Under the pieces are notes generated by a model, which saw only the letters and a program-made list of their open reading frames with translations, did no database searches and had not been told where the DNA came from. The translations under genes were made by a program, and so were the position numbers. From Acanthaster planci (lineage: Eukaryota > Echinodermata > Asteroidea > Valvatida > Acanthasteridae): a stretch of 64,000 nucleotides of DNA. Below, piece after piece: positions 52,746 to 63,599 of this stretch (position 1 is the stretch's first letter; each line of letters starts with the position of its first letter). The stretch spans positions 1,918,314 through 1,982,313 of the forward strand of contig NW_019091376.1 in the NCBI RefSeq assembly GCF_001949145.1, in the 5' to 3' direction.

Positions 52746-52776
52746 ATGGATATTTATAAACAGACGTTGTTTGTTT
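52721..52776 (+). terminator. Candidate poly(A) signal of SALL
   Basis: AATAAA at 52721-52726, closely followed by a second AATAAA-like word. It is then followed by a GT-rich downstream element (GTTGTTTGTTTCAG, about 52767-52780) at a spacing typical of cleavage and polyadenylation sites. Cleavage would fall near 52740-52750. Confidence 0.45.
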
Positions 52777-53765
52777 CAGTTTCGATTTGGTTTTTTAATC
52801 TTTTGTGTATGGTTATTTGTTTATGAATTTCGTAAATACATTCAAATGTTCATGAATTATGCAGTTTTATGGTAAATCTTGATCTGATGGAATAAGCCTA
52901 TTCAAAGCAATCATTCACAAATAAACCACTCAAAAAATTCTTAAGTTAATTTATAAGATCAAGTTTGATAGCCAACTGCTTTAACAATACAATGATCAAG
53001 AGGATGTTGTGGTATACCCAGGCTTTTGCTCGGGGGGGGGTACTTTTTTTTTCTAAAAATGACAGTCAATTTTTTTTTTTTCATTTGGAAAAGAAAATGT
53101 CTCACCCAAATCTGGATACATCACTGATGGTACATGATAGCTTTACAACAGTGTTCACAAACTTCAGTGCATCTGGGGATAAAACCTGACTGTGTGAAAT
53201 TATGATTCTGAAAAAGCTGTGATTTGGGGGAGCTATACAAATTACAGAGTTTAGGCCAACTTGCCGGGTAAATTAATGTTCGGAAGATGTTGTCCAATCC
53301 AAATTGAACAATGGGTGATTCTGTAACTAATCCATGTAATGAGCAGGGCTTTATTATGTCCCAAGCCCTGTACAAAAACAAAGCCTACATGCTGCAACAA
53401 AAACCGTAACAGAAGGCGGCCTTAATTAATGACATCCTCCAACACCCCGGTGCCTCTTTTGTCGGCCGAAACCCACTTCACCATTGCATTTCTAAGACAT
53501 GGGTGTGCTCGTCTCTGCTTTAAATGTAGGCCTACAGACTCTCTCTGAGGTTTTCTTCCTTAAAGAGGGAGTGTTTTGTCCAAAGCTGAACTTGCCTGGA
53601 ATTCTAAAATAATAGGGCCTAGTCAGACCCTCCAATAAAGGTCCAAACATGATGTAAGTTTCCCACATTTCATGGAGCCTTTTATTTTCTGAGAAAAGTT
53701 GACGTGCAGTCTGCAATAGACTTGATGGTCAACCCGTCAGATAAAAATGTTCATTTGTTTTCGCC

Positions 53766-53841
53766 GTCGGGACGATGCAACTGTGCATTTTAGGACACGT
53801 CAAATAATACGTATATAATACACGCATGTGGTTGTCCCGAC
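53766..53841. repeat. Short inverted repeat GTCGGGAC...GTCCCGAC
   Basis: GTCGGGACGATGCAAC at 53766-53781 faces GTTGTCCCGAC ending at 53841. A related word, GTCGGGACAACGCAAC, occurs at 58401-58416 and matches the first at 14 of 16 positions. This may be the end sequence of a small dispersed element. Confidence 0.35.
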
Positions 53842-55095
53842 TCATTACGTAATTACGTGGGCCAGGAAACTTTTACCTTGCCAACTGCTAGCAATAGAGG
53901 GCGCTATGTCAAAGTTGCGTGGTCGTGTGGGCTCGCTTCGGTAGGCCCCAGGATTGCCTGGTATTCTTTTCGTTATTGTAAAATGTAAAGATACACTGTC
54001 CTTGAACCCAAGCGACGAATGTTATTAGCCTTTCACCTGGGTTGAGTCAACTACTTTACAGGATCCAGTCGAGCCGCCAAAAATTGTTCCGCGAATCGGA
54101 CTCCTGTCAGTCATGAACTTTGTCATTAGTGTGAGCAAAATGATTGTTTCATCTGAAGCCCCGTACTCATTTGCAATTCTCAATCATTATACAAAAAGTT
54201 GGTTTAAATTTTTCCTACCAGGATTTCAATGGTTAGTGTGAGCTCAAGAATAAAGGGTTCCCCCAATTTATTTCCAGGTAGGTGTGCATTTCTCGATATT
54301 TCTTTAAATTTCAGGTTTGCCTAGTCTAGCTTAACCTGATGCATGCAATACGGCCGATGAAAAAAAGGTTATAGGCCTTTTTTTTTATTATTTTTTTTTT
54401 ACTGTGATCCATCAAGGTCGTCACGTTGCTGGCTGACTATCCCTCATTCCTCCTTCAACAACTTTGACTTACTTGTCTCTTTATGAGAAGCATCACCTAA
54501 CCTACCTCTACACCCGTAGGCCAATCTTACCCAGAAAGGACTTCGACGAATTTACTGTGCCGGTTTGGTGAGACTTCATCAAAGGCGCTTGGGGGAAAAA
54601 TGGGCTGGCAGATGCACCGGGCCTCAGTTAATGATTGGACCTGTCCATCATCATCATTCTTGACTGGAGGTATGAACCGAAAAATGCGAATTAGGTGCAT
54701 GATCTATCCATAACCACGCCGTTACATCAAAGTGTCAATAGGCGGCGGACATTTTGGCGGGAAATCAATGACCTCAGCGTTTGCGCCACTGCTCAAAAAA
54801 TGTCGTCTGCTTTTGACACCTCGCTGCACTATCGCATGCACTTGAGTCGATGATGAGAAGCTAACCACGAACGCCGGGTGCGAATGATCAATATTTTGGA
54901 CTCTTAACAGTACGGGGATTTACTTGCAGTTGGCTGGATCATGATGGGGGGAATAATCTGACGCTCGACGCGTAATTTAAAAAAAATGCACAGGTGTCAG
55001 CAGCTTGGTATATAACCTGCATTGAAGGGTCTGACCCTGTCTGAACCTCTGTAAGCGGATATGCGGGGTTAGTGGCAGCGCTGTACCGTGCGACC

Positions 55096-55121
55096 AAAAC
55101 AGTCGCATTTGCGACTGTTTT
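55096..55121. repeat. Perfect hairpin with 12-bp arms
   Basis: AAAACAGTCGCA at 55096-55107 and its exact reverse complement at 55110-55121 are separated by TT. GCGACCAAA occurs on both sides (near 55090 and 55132), suggesting that the hairpin is the core of a slightly larger palindromic repeat. Confidence 0.7.
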
Positions 55122-55985
55122 ATGATTATATGCGACCAAATGTTAAATTCTTTTCGTCAGTGGCGACCATGATTTGTGCCCGGTAGTCACCCATCTTGTC
55201 AGTCATATTTCACAAACGATCGCTGCCCAGCCTGGTTTTCTTCTCCGTGCACCGAGCAATGTGTCTCTATGTGATCACGCGTGTTTTTCCTCTGTCTTAA
55301 GGCGTCTTTCCATATGCCCATCAACGCTTGCGCCAAGCGTTGCGTATCCATCGAAATAGACTGGTTTCCGTTCCCGTACAGAGTCTCTAGACGTCTTCCG
55401 AACATAGGGACCGGTAGCATAATTTTTTTTCCTAGGAAGTTTAGAGGTATTTATAATATATGGGCGTGGTTAACTGCAAGCTCATCCAGGTTAGTGGACA
55501 CTTAGAAACTTAAGCGTCAAGGTATATGTTGGGCTCAAGTTTTACTCCTAACTTTCCTAGGAAAACAAATTACGCGGACCGGTAGTGGGTAATGAATCCG
55601 GCAGCATCCCGCCAGGTGTATGTAAATGAGGAAACGACATCGGCTCAGTACATGCAAAAATCAAGCGGGAGATAGCATATTTTGATTTTTCTTCTTCGTT
55701 ACCGAAAACAACTTCACCATAAATTGTTCAAATATTTAGAATTTAATGCAATAACCACTGATTTGAAATAAATTGTCACAAAATGATTTATTGATTAAAA
55801 ATAATTGAAAATTAAATCAGCACGCATGTGGTTGGCAGAGGCTTTAATAGTGAGCATAGATATTTTGTTTCATTTTGTTTTGTTTTCCGATCTTGCTGAA
55901 ATATGTTTCACTGCTATTGACACATTCAACATCCAAATTGACAGGGCTAATTGCGCACGTTAAACTGCAGCTAGCTACCGGACCC

Positions 55986-55993
55986 TATATAAG
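55986..55993 (+). promoter_or_regulatory. Orphan TATA box
   Basis: TATATAAG matches the TATAWAAG consensus and lies between GC-rich flanks (GGACC before, AGGGACGGGGACC after). A start about 30 bases downstream, near 56017-56022, would be expected. The first ATG after it, at 56050, opens only a very short frame, so no coding gene follows visibly. It could belong to a non-coding transcript or a repeat, or be chance. Confidence 0.3.
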
Positions 55994-56097
55994 AGGGACG
56001 GGGACCAGTCCAAGCTATCTCCACCGAGGTTGATTATACCCAGCAAGAAATGAGACCGAGGGGTACCCCCCCCCAACATGTCCAATCCCTATAAACA

Positions 56098-56117
56098 TTC
56101 CAGACTATTCCAGACTA
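56098..56117. repeat. 10-bp tandem duplication
   Basis: ATTCCAGACT occurs twice head to tail. It is a simple local duplication. Confidence 0.85.
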
Positions 56118-58097
56118 TTGTTACTTAACGCATCCCCCCCAAGATATAATTCCCCAGATTCCTGCGAGACAATGACTAACACAAAGCAGGGGGTTCTCTC
56201 CGTCTCATACCTTGCTGCATATGAGGTTGATTCCACCTCGGAAACTACATATATAGCCATGTTACCCAAACTATGGCTCCAAAACTGTGCGGAGCTATTG
56301 TCCCACTTCTATGCTCAGCGGGGAATCTTTTGCGGCCAAGCCCACTGTTCTTGTCGAGCTGACCTTGCCAACTTTGACACAACCAGGGAGCTCGCTCCAG
56401 CGCCGGAAAATAGACAAAATTTTTGAACAAGGAAAAGAAAGAAAGGAGGAAATCACTGGTTCGCTTGAAATCGTTAAATACCCCGACAAACCTGATGGTA
56501 GGCCTACACTGTTATAACTGTTGCACCCGTACACTTGATGTTTTATCAGTGTACTGCTGATGAGCCTTTAGCCCCCCCCCGAAAAGAGCTTTACTCCCCC
56601 CCCCCCGCGAAACCCATGACCTCAAATAGTTTCTTGAAATGTTCTCTTACTGGTCATTATTTCAATTTTTATTCCATTCGAAATATTTTCATACTGCGGT
56701 CAAGCAAAATAATGTCAGTATAGTGGCTTAATCTTGGAAGCAAAAATCCTTCCGGAAATTTTCCGACCCTTTTTTTTGGGGGGGGGGCAAATAACATTTA
56801 GTGTTAGGATGACACGACTGAAAGAAAGCTTTATCAGAATTTCGCGGTATGTCTTGCCTTATATATGTTAGCAAATTTTAGACTTGACGAAGTGGTCAAC
56901 CTTCACTATTCCTAAGGAAGATCTGTGTTTGAGTGAACAGTAACCGCTACGACAATGTGGAGCCCTAGAACGGTTCTCTGAACAATGGAACTAGATGCAG
57001 GCCTACAGTCAAAACAGGGAAACCAAGTCGGGCTCTTTGGGAATTTATTAGAGCTGCAAAAGCAGTGAAGCATACGTTATTTACTGAGCGTAGGACTTAA
57101 GAAAGGTGTTTTGCATGACGACACTGGTTCTATACCCCTATCATTCAGGGTCCGAATGATGCTGGAGGGAAAATACAGACAGAAGTTGCATTTTGCCAAT
57201 GGACATTAATTTGCCACAGATGCAGTGCATGTGCTCGTCGCGTGCAAGCATACCCAGCTAGCTGTCATGATTATTTTTTTGTTTGTGAGATAAACATGTA
57301 CGACAGTAACAAATAATGTACATATAGTACGAATTATATCAGCCGTTTCCTGCTTTCTTTCAGGTTTTTTTTTTGGGGGGGGTGTGAATGGGTGGTAGAG
57401 TAAGTCATAATCTCCCTGCATTACTGAAATTCTCATATAGCGAATTATGCTTCTCCAGTGTTTGCGATATACATGTACATGTGCTTTGCTCATCTCCAAC
57501 CTGGAAAGAGCAAATATCTTTCACAGAATTTTGAGACAAAAACAATGTACGTCACAACATCTGACGCACAAGGCCTCACGGTGGGTTACTTGATGTCCCA
57601 TATGTTGTGCACACGCGTCAGGTACTTAAATGTAGACCCGTGTTTTTCAAATGAATTCTGTCCAATGAGTGCTCGACAAAATTACGTCTTATCTCTTACT
57701 GCATAACTGCAGGCCCATCGCCGGCCTGCATGAGCCGGGCAAAGGATGGAGGACAAGCGAAGCAATTTTGGCATAATAGCCTCTCCTTGGGATCTCAGGG
57801 TTTTTTCAGACAATTCAACTTCGAGAACAGGGAAAACATCATTCATAAAAATTTTCAACCCATCAAAACTCCCAACTTTATACCGCTGAATAAACCACTT
57901 TTGAGGTATTTACTGATTTTTTTTCAAGCTTGTTTAGTTTAAGCAGGTAATTCTTCGTTTTTATTTATTTTTTTAATCAGCTACACAAATTGAATGTTTG
58001 CATATGGAGGTGGTTGCATTGCATTTTTTGTGATCATGATGTTTTACTGATTCATTTATTTGGTTATTCATTCGCAGCACGCGCGCCTGCAGTACCT

Positions 58098-58125
58098 ATA
58101 CATGTACATGTACATGTACATGTAT
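58098..58125. repeat. Longest (ACATGT)n palindromic repeat
   Basis: About four and a half units of ACATGT, fully self-complementary. It is the longest copy of the dispersed TACATGTACATGTA family in this window. Confidence 0.9.
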
Positions 58126-58444
58126 ACCGTACCGTAGTGCCTTGTACCGTGCAGACGTCACGCGTCATGAATACAAAGTGCTACGTCGCTATCCTCGCCC
58201 GACGACTGATATATGTGACATGGCAGCATTATCCAAACATTGCCATATTTTAACCCAAATGAGCCATAGATTCACACAATTTTCTACACTTACATAAACT
58301 ATTTCAACTCGTTCAGATGTTCTTGAATTGTCATTGAGTACTGATATGTTATGTAAAGATTTTCGAATACATCTTTAAAATAAATAAGCCTCAAAGTGTC
58401 GTCGGGACAACGCAACCTTTTAAGTCAACGGGCATGCGTACTCG

Positions 58445-58600
58445 AAGGGCGCCATCTTGCTTCGCAAAGGCGCCATTGTCTGTGGCCGTTTTGGAGCTAT
58501 TTTACTCCGAAATACTCAGCCATCCAGCAGAGTTGAGCCGACTTGTTGTTGGAAATAGTGAAATTCATATCCAGAGATTGCCATAGTATTAAAGGTATAG
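58445..58600 (+). promoter_or_regulatory. Putative promoter of downstream Ala/Gln-rich gene (YY1-like sites)
   Basis: CGCCATCTTG at 58450-58459 is the reverse complement of the YY1 core CAAGATGGCG, and a second CGCCAT lies at 58471-58476. YY1 motifs are often placed just at or after the start site of TATA-less genes. The patch is also CpG-rich relative to its surroundings. The first coding exon of the downstream gene begins at an acceptor at 60815, which requires an upstream non-coding exon. A first exon starting here and ending at a donor such as AAAG|GTATAG (58594/58595) would fit, but the donor is not certain. Confidence 0.4.
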
Positions 58601-60815
58601 TGTATTTCTGAATAATTTTCACGAAAAGGTGCCGAAGCTGGTTAGCGCCCCCAGACGTCGTTGGGATTTTGCCGACCGTAGCTTGTGTGATATATGCAAA
58701 TGATCCAAGAGGTTGTCCTTCGTGACGACGAACTCCTCATTTTGCACTGAATTTCTCCCTCGATCGTGGCACGATTTCTCAACAGCTTTCGATGTACAGG
58801 TTCTTCAGATATCATTCCTACTATTTACGGTCGGTATAGCAAAATTTTTGCGAACTTTTCGCCGTTGTTTTGTAACCTTGCGCCCCCAAGCGGCTCAAAA
58901 AATCTTCAGGGGCTTTATGCAAATGAGAGAGGAAAACGACGCTGTCGAAATTTGGACGATAGGCGGACGGAGAGCGCCACTTTCTTGCGGCCGTTGGCTA
59001 TGGATATGTGTTCTTGCTGGAAATATGCGGCTGTGTTCTTGTCACTATAAAGTGCAGACCATTTATCAACCTCCCTTTTTTTGTGTGTCTGTTGCCCATA
59101 AATCCTTTTTGACAAGCCATATTTTACTACAGTCAGACAGGGTGTGGCCTTTGTTGTGCTTGCCATGCGTTAACAAGATAGTTTATTGGCCATTATATTT
59201 TTCAACTTATACTTTTTGGCTTAGGTCTATTGTAAAATATGTTAGCTTATTACTACATACTTGGCATAAGGATGGATAATTTTAAAGTAATTGTGGTTTG
59301 GACAAACTTGTTGTAAAATAGGGAAAATTAGTGGCATGCCCCAAACTCTATTGGATTTAAGTTTTTATACCCCATTGATAACAATTTAAATTTTAGATTT
59401 ATACGACTATGAAAACCCACTTGTAATCATCGTAATGGAAAGAGTTCTATACTGATTTTCCCGTAAAATAATGTTCATGTAGGCCCAACATCCATCAGAA
59501 AGTGATAATGTCCTACAAAGTAAAATTTAGTTGAGAAAATTCCGAAGCATTTACTGAGAAAACACTGCAAGTGCTGTGTACGGACTCTTGCTGTGGTAAT
59601 TGTCTTACATCATGTTCATCTTCATCCATTTGGTAAAGAGCTCAATACATGTATGTGGACATCGCTTGACACCCTGTACACAAACCCTATGATACATATC
59701 TGAAAAGTCTAAATTTTCTAAGTGAATGCGTTGATATTTTCCCTGCTAATTTTGACCCTGTAGAATGTCATTGCTTTTTAATGGCTGATATACTACTGTA
59801 GGGTAAAGGCAGCTAGTGATGTCGGCGAATATTTAACTCTTTTTACTGCATGGAAATTGGAATTTACTGCCTCAAGAAAACTTTGGATTGGTGGGAAAGA
59901 GGCTAAAGTTGTCGAAACAACTTGGACCATTCACACAAAAAATACAGCAGGCATGAATTCATCATTCAAAATAGGCAGTTTATTTTACAATAAAATGGCT
60001 TAAGAACTTGCCCTGAAATTCCATGCTTGAGTTCATAAAATTTTAGAGTTCTTTTTGACCGTTTTGGGTTTACTTCAGACACACCAAAATGATCAGTGAT
60101 ATGTTTTTAAGTTTGAAATTTTGTACACTGGACTTCACCCTCATAAACTGCCTGACGGGATTTTATTGCAGGACACGTGAACATAAATGTCATGCTTGGA
60201 AACAGTGCGTTAACCCTAACCCTCCTCAATCCTCCAACAGGTGAAGGATTGAGGAGGGTTAGGGTTAATGTCATTCATACATATTCAGATTTTAGAGTTA
60301 CATCTAATTTCTAAAGTAGTACAAAGGATGATTGTCAATTTTGGTGAAACTACGATACACTTTAGAGATTATAATAGCTGACCTGCAATTAGTGTAATAA
60401 TTGATGTTCTTGAGCTCTGTGTTTTGAAAGCTGATTCTGAAAAGCATTTGAGTTTGGTTTTAATCTAGTACACTGAGAAAATGAGTTGAGAAAATGCAAT
60501 GGTTTTTGGCACTCTGTTACATATTTCCTGACCTTACATGTGCAGTAACATGTAAGAAGTAACAAGGTAAATAGTTCTTAACATTGTTCAGCTCGTGACG
60601 AAAGTCCATAAAAATTTTCCAAGTTATTGGGACACTCCTGCACCTTTAATTTTATTAAACCAGACAACGGGACCTCCTTTCAAAATGTATGTTAAGAGAT
60701 TTGTCTCTGGTCATGTATGTTTTAGAAATATTACACTTTCTGTATCATCTTCTTGACTGATTTGACTATAATGCGTGTGTCCTATTTTCTCCTGCTTGTG
60801 TTTTGTTGTCTTCAG
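58600..60815 (+). other. Probable 5' intron / leader region of downstream gene
   Basis: This region separates the YY1-type promoter from the acceptor at 60815. It contains a CpG-bearing stretch at about 58620-59000 and AT-rich sequence beyond. It also has a frame open from 58713 to 59279 without an initiating ATG at its start (judged chance) and the first of the two 59-bp TTAA hairpins at 60210-60268. No other feature is supported. Confidence 0.45.
60210..60268. mobile_element. 59-bp TTAA-bounded hairpin, copy 1 (piggyBac-type MITE?)
   Basis: TTAA at each end encloses perfect 20-bp inverted arms (CCCTAACCCTCCTCAATCCT at 60214-60233 and its reverse complement at 60245-60264) around an 11-base loop. 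Insertion at TTAA with termini starting CCCTA is characteristic of piggyBac-family elements. The entire body is the hairpin, so it would be an extremely small non-autonomous derivative. A nearly identical copy lies at 62935-62993. Confidence 0.7.
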
Positions 60816-60834
60816 TTGAGGATTTGACCCCGCC

Positions 60835-61122
60835 ATGGACGTCCCTCCTGAGGATGCCACAGCAGAGACTGCTGCCGCAGCAAACAAGGCACCAGGTGTC
60901 AACGGCACTGAGGTTGAAGCCCCTGCCGCTGTTGTGGCAGAGTTCGGCGATGGTGCAGCTACTAGCAGCAACTCTGCCGCGGCTGACAGCATTGCTGCAG
61001 CTGCATCCATTAATGTGTTGGAGACCTATTTGCAGAATTTCAACCAGGAACTTTCGTCATCAACGACTGCAGGTGCCTCTGCTCCTTCAGGGGATGCCCC
61101 AAAACAGGACCAACTAGAACAG
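60835..61122 (+). CDS. Unidentified Ala-rich nuclear-type protein, coding exon 1
   Basis: This exon encodes 96 residues starting MDVPPEDATAET. The ATG sits in an ideal Kozak context (CCGCCATGG) and an in-frame TGA lies at 60817-60819 within the same exon, so the start is well supported. The upstream acceptor (TTGTCTTCAG at 60815) means at least one 5' non-coding exon exists. The exon ends CAG|GTATTC in phase 0. The sequence is acidic and Ala-rich with runs of 3-4 Ala, then Ser/Thr-rich with a small hydrophobic core (INVLETYLQNF). It resembles the low-complexity activation segments of transcription factors, but I do not recognise the family. Confidence 0.75.
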
Positions 61123-61427
61123 GTATTCTCAACTGCTTGTTACAAAACACATTATTGGGGGGTGCAAATATGTTTGAGTTGTTAAATTTAAAACCCTCAA
61201 ATTAGTTTGGCTCTGTGTGCTTAAATTTTCTTGATACATGTCTACATGATAATTTTGATGGCCGGAATATACCTTAAATAAAATTATTGAAGTCATAAGT
61301 TTTAATGGTAAGTAGATGTTTGTACAGTGACTCAGAGAGCTCCTTTATTTTTGTGGCATAAAAATTAAAAGGACTTTATTCTGTGGCATTAACCTGCCCT
61401 ATATTTGTCAACAAAATCAACTTACAG
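61123..61427 (+). other. Intron of downstream gene (305 bp)
   Basis: It runs from CAG|GTATTC to the acceptor CTTACAG at 61427. It is AT-rich and contains nothing else I can identify. Confidence 0.7.
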
Positions 61428-61634
61428 GTTGCGGCAGTTGCCGTCACCCTGTCAGAACTACCAGAGCAGGTTGTGCTACAGCAACAGCAGCAACAACAGC
61501 TTGAAGTGACACAGCCAGCAGGTGAAGCCTCCGTACCCAAGGGGCCTGCTCCTGAGGCTGTGCAGGGCCAAGAGGGTTTTGTAGCTGCTGCTGCCGTAGA
61601 ACCGCAGGACATTGTCATTGCTCAGCCGTCGCAG
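61428..61634 (+). CDS. Unidentified Ala/Gln-rich protein, coding exon 2
   Basis: This exon encodes 69 residues (207 nt), phase 0 at both ends, from acceptor CTTACAG|GTT to donor CAG|GTTAGT. It continues the frame of exon 1. Features are Val/Ala-rich segments, a seven-Gln run ([13 protein letters not shown]) coded by mixed CAG/CAA, and Ala-Ala-Ala-Ala in VAAAAVEPQ. The Gln/Ala/Val composition is like activation domains of Sp-, NRF1- or NF-Y-type factors, but no diagnostic domain is present. Symmetric phase-0 borders would allow the exon to be skipped without a frameshift. Confidence 0.7.
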
Positions 61635-63277
61635 GTTAGTATAGGACCTTGATGACCTTGTTAGGAACTGTTATACAGGGATGTGAAAGCTCCGCTGTTT
61701 GGTGGATTTCTGCTTTTTTGTTTAATATGCCAAATTTCATTTTCCACGTTTTTTGTCATCGACGGGCCAGATTTTCCTTGTAATTCTTTTGTGCGCAAGT
61801 GCTAATTTTTCATTGTCTTCTTTTTCTAATTGTACCAACGTGATGTGACGGCCAGGTCAAACTTGCCTTTCCTCTTTCCAACACCAAATTGTACTGGAGC
61901 ACTGTAGTGCACGTGACAGAATCTACTGTAAAACACTGTACATGGCGTGTGCACAGTGTATTCAAATTTGTGTATGCAGAGCGAGCCTTGTGTGTAAACA
62001 GCATCCTCAGACCATCTGGTCATTGTGCTGTGATTGGCTGCCAATGAAATATCAATATTCATGTAAATATATGTGTCAGTGAGAGTCATTGAAGCCGTTC
62101 CTGTGTGAGCGGAAGAGTGACTAACAAGCTCCACTGTAAATCGTGGTAGCACACATTTCATTGAAAATTTGCAGCTTGAAATAAGGTTAGTAAATTTTCG
62201 CTTTCGCTGATAGAGGGCTTCTTGTGTCATGCATTATTGTGCGGTTTTGCATTGTTTTGTATGGACTTTCAAACAATTTTTGAAAACGTGGTTAAATCAG
62301 GCGGGAAAAGGGCCAACTTACTCTACAAACCTTGATATTACAATTTTGTTATACCTGTTACTGGCTCGTTTTAGCCTTCAGGAATATCTGCCAAATTTGA
62401 AGAAAAAGTGAAATATGCATAGCCTAAGTTTCAAGAAAAAAATGGCCAATGGTTGCACCAGGAGGCTGTCAAATGCACCACAGAGCATCTGCTTTTCAAA
62501 ATGTTCACTTGGTCACTTAGGTGGACCCCAGACCCCACGTATGTGCTTCGGTTTCAGCTATTTTAATCTATTTTTTATATTCCACTTACACCCCTGGTTA
62601 TACTGACTGCCTTAGAGTCTTCAATATTCACTTGAAACTGTTGGAGGATTTTAAAGTATTTGGGATGTCAGAGCCCAGCTTCCCACCTCTACAGCGGATT
62701 TGATCCCTTGAACTTTGGCTAGCTATTTTTATTTATTTGATTACAAATATGGCATGGCATACTAAAAAAGTGTGTTAGTTTTTTCATTTTTTCCCCTAAA
62801 ATTGCATTTTTTGGAGTTGGCATATTATTTTTCCTGCATATTAGATTTAGATAGGGAGATTTTCATAACAATTCCTCGATAATTGTGTTGAAGGGAGAAA
62901 CTACCAGTGTCAGTCCCACAGGCTGATATAAACATTAACCCTAACACTCCTCAGTCCTCCAACAGGTGAAGGATTGAGGAGGGTTAGGGTTAAACATCGT
63001 AACTCATGAGGAAAATGCCCCTTCAGGATTGTCTGGGAGAATCAGTTCTGATGTTCATGTGGTAGAGCTCAGTTCCAGGACCATTGTGCTTCATTGTAGG
63101 CACTTCCCAACTTACATGTCATCGCTGAAGTTCGTTGATCTAGAACATGTTTGATAGACATGTCACTGTCATCTTGAAAGAGCCCTTTTGCATGGTTTAT
63201 CCCTTTTTAAGAACTGTAACTTTGTTTTATATCAAGAAAGGTACAGACAAAAGGATTTTTTTCTATCTCTTATTTAG
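61635..63277 (+). other. Intron of downstream gene (1.6 kb)
   Basis: It runs from donor CAG|GTTAGT to acceptor TCTTATTTAG at 63277. It carries the second 59-bp TTAA hairpin at 62935-62993. Otherwise it is AT-rich sequence with short frames of no interest. Confidence 0.7.
62935..62993. mobile_element. 59-bp TTAA-bounded hairpin, copy 2
   Basis: It has the same length, TTAA borders, 11-base loop and right arm as the copy at 60210-60268. The left arm has two substitutions relative to the right arm (in CCCTAACACTCCTCAGTCCT), so it is slightly decayed. It lies inside an intron of the downstream gene in the same orientation as copy 1. Confidence 0.7.
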
Positions 63278-63368
63278 ATTTCAGGAGAGGAGCCCACGCC
63301 AGTCGGTGTTAGCCAGGATCCAGAGGCAGCAGTGGCCCAGCAGTTAGTAGAGGTTGTCAAGCAACATG
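63278..63368 (+). CDS. Unidentified protein, coding exon 3
   Basis: This exon encodes 30 residues plus the first base of a Gly codon, beginning ISGEEPTPVGVSQ and ending with the helical-looking AAVAQQLVEVVKQH. The acceptor TTATTTAG|ATT keeps the frame from exon 2. A nearby alternative AG at 63283-63284 would shift the frame into an early stop, so it is rejected. The donor is G|GTTAGT at 63368/63369. The 91-nt length leaves phase 1. Confidence 0.65.
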
Positions 63369-63599
63369 GTTAGTAGTAACTGCTCCAGCGAAAGCCACCA
63401 AAAACAACATTTTGTTGATTTGAAATTCAGATTTCCTTTGGGTATGCCACAACTTGCTCTTGTTGAGCCACATGCAAAAATAACGTGATATGTTTTGAAG
63501 TAGCTTGTGTTATTTCATTTGAAGTGATCACTGTTACAGTTACTATGATAAACATCGTTTGCAGACTGATTATTTTCTTGCTTCCTGTTTTTCCAAAAG
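63369..63599 (+). other. Intron of downstream gene (231 bp)
   Basis: It runs from G|GTTAGT to the acceptor TTTTTCCAAAAG at 63599. It contains no other feature. Confidence 0.65.

Larger units (their letters stand above)
52746..58440. other. Intergenic DNA between SALL and the downstream gene
   Basis: There is no gene I can support. The block holds T-then-G homopolymer junctions (for example near 53030, 56767 and 57364), a perfect hairpin at 55096-55121, an inverted GTCGGGAC pair at 53766-53841, a 10-bp tandem duplication at 56098-56117, a strong TATA box at 55986-55993 with no downstream coding frame I can recognise, and the longest ACATGT repeat of the window at 58098-58125. Open frames up to 102 codons at 56118-56426 begin at a non-ATG codon and show no motif. 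Confidence 0.55.

Noticed and set aside
58713-59279. 188-codon open frame after the YY1-like promoter
   Set aside because: It starts at a TTG, the first ATG comes late in the frame, there is no domain or codon structure, and another open frame overlaps it. It is more likely a chance frame in a CpG-bearing region.
60214-60264. CCCTAA/TTAGGG words as an interstitial telomere
   Set aside because: Only one to two telomere-like units occur on each arm, and the arms continue into non-telomeric sequence. The TTAA-bounded hairpin explains the structure better.
63278-63347. Alternative acceptor seven bases downstream for exon 3 of the second gene
   Set aside because: Using AG at 63283-63284 shifts the frame and reaches a stop within about 20 codons. 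The acceptor at 63277 keeps the frame through exon 4.
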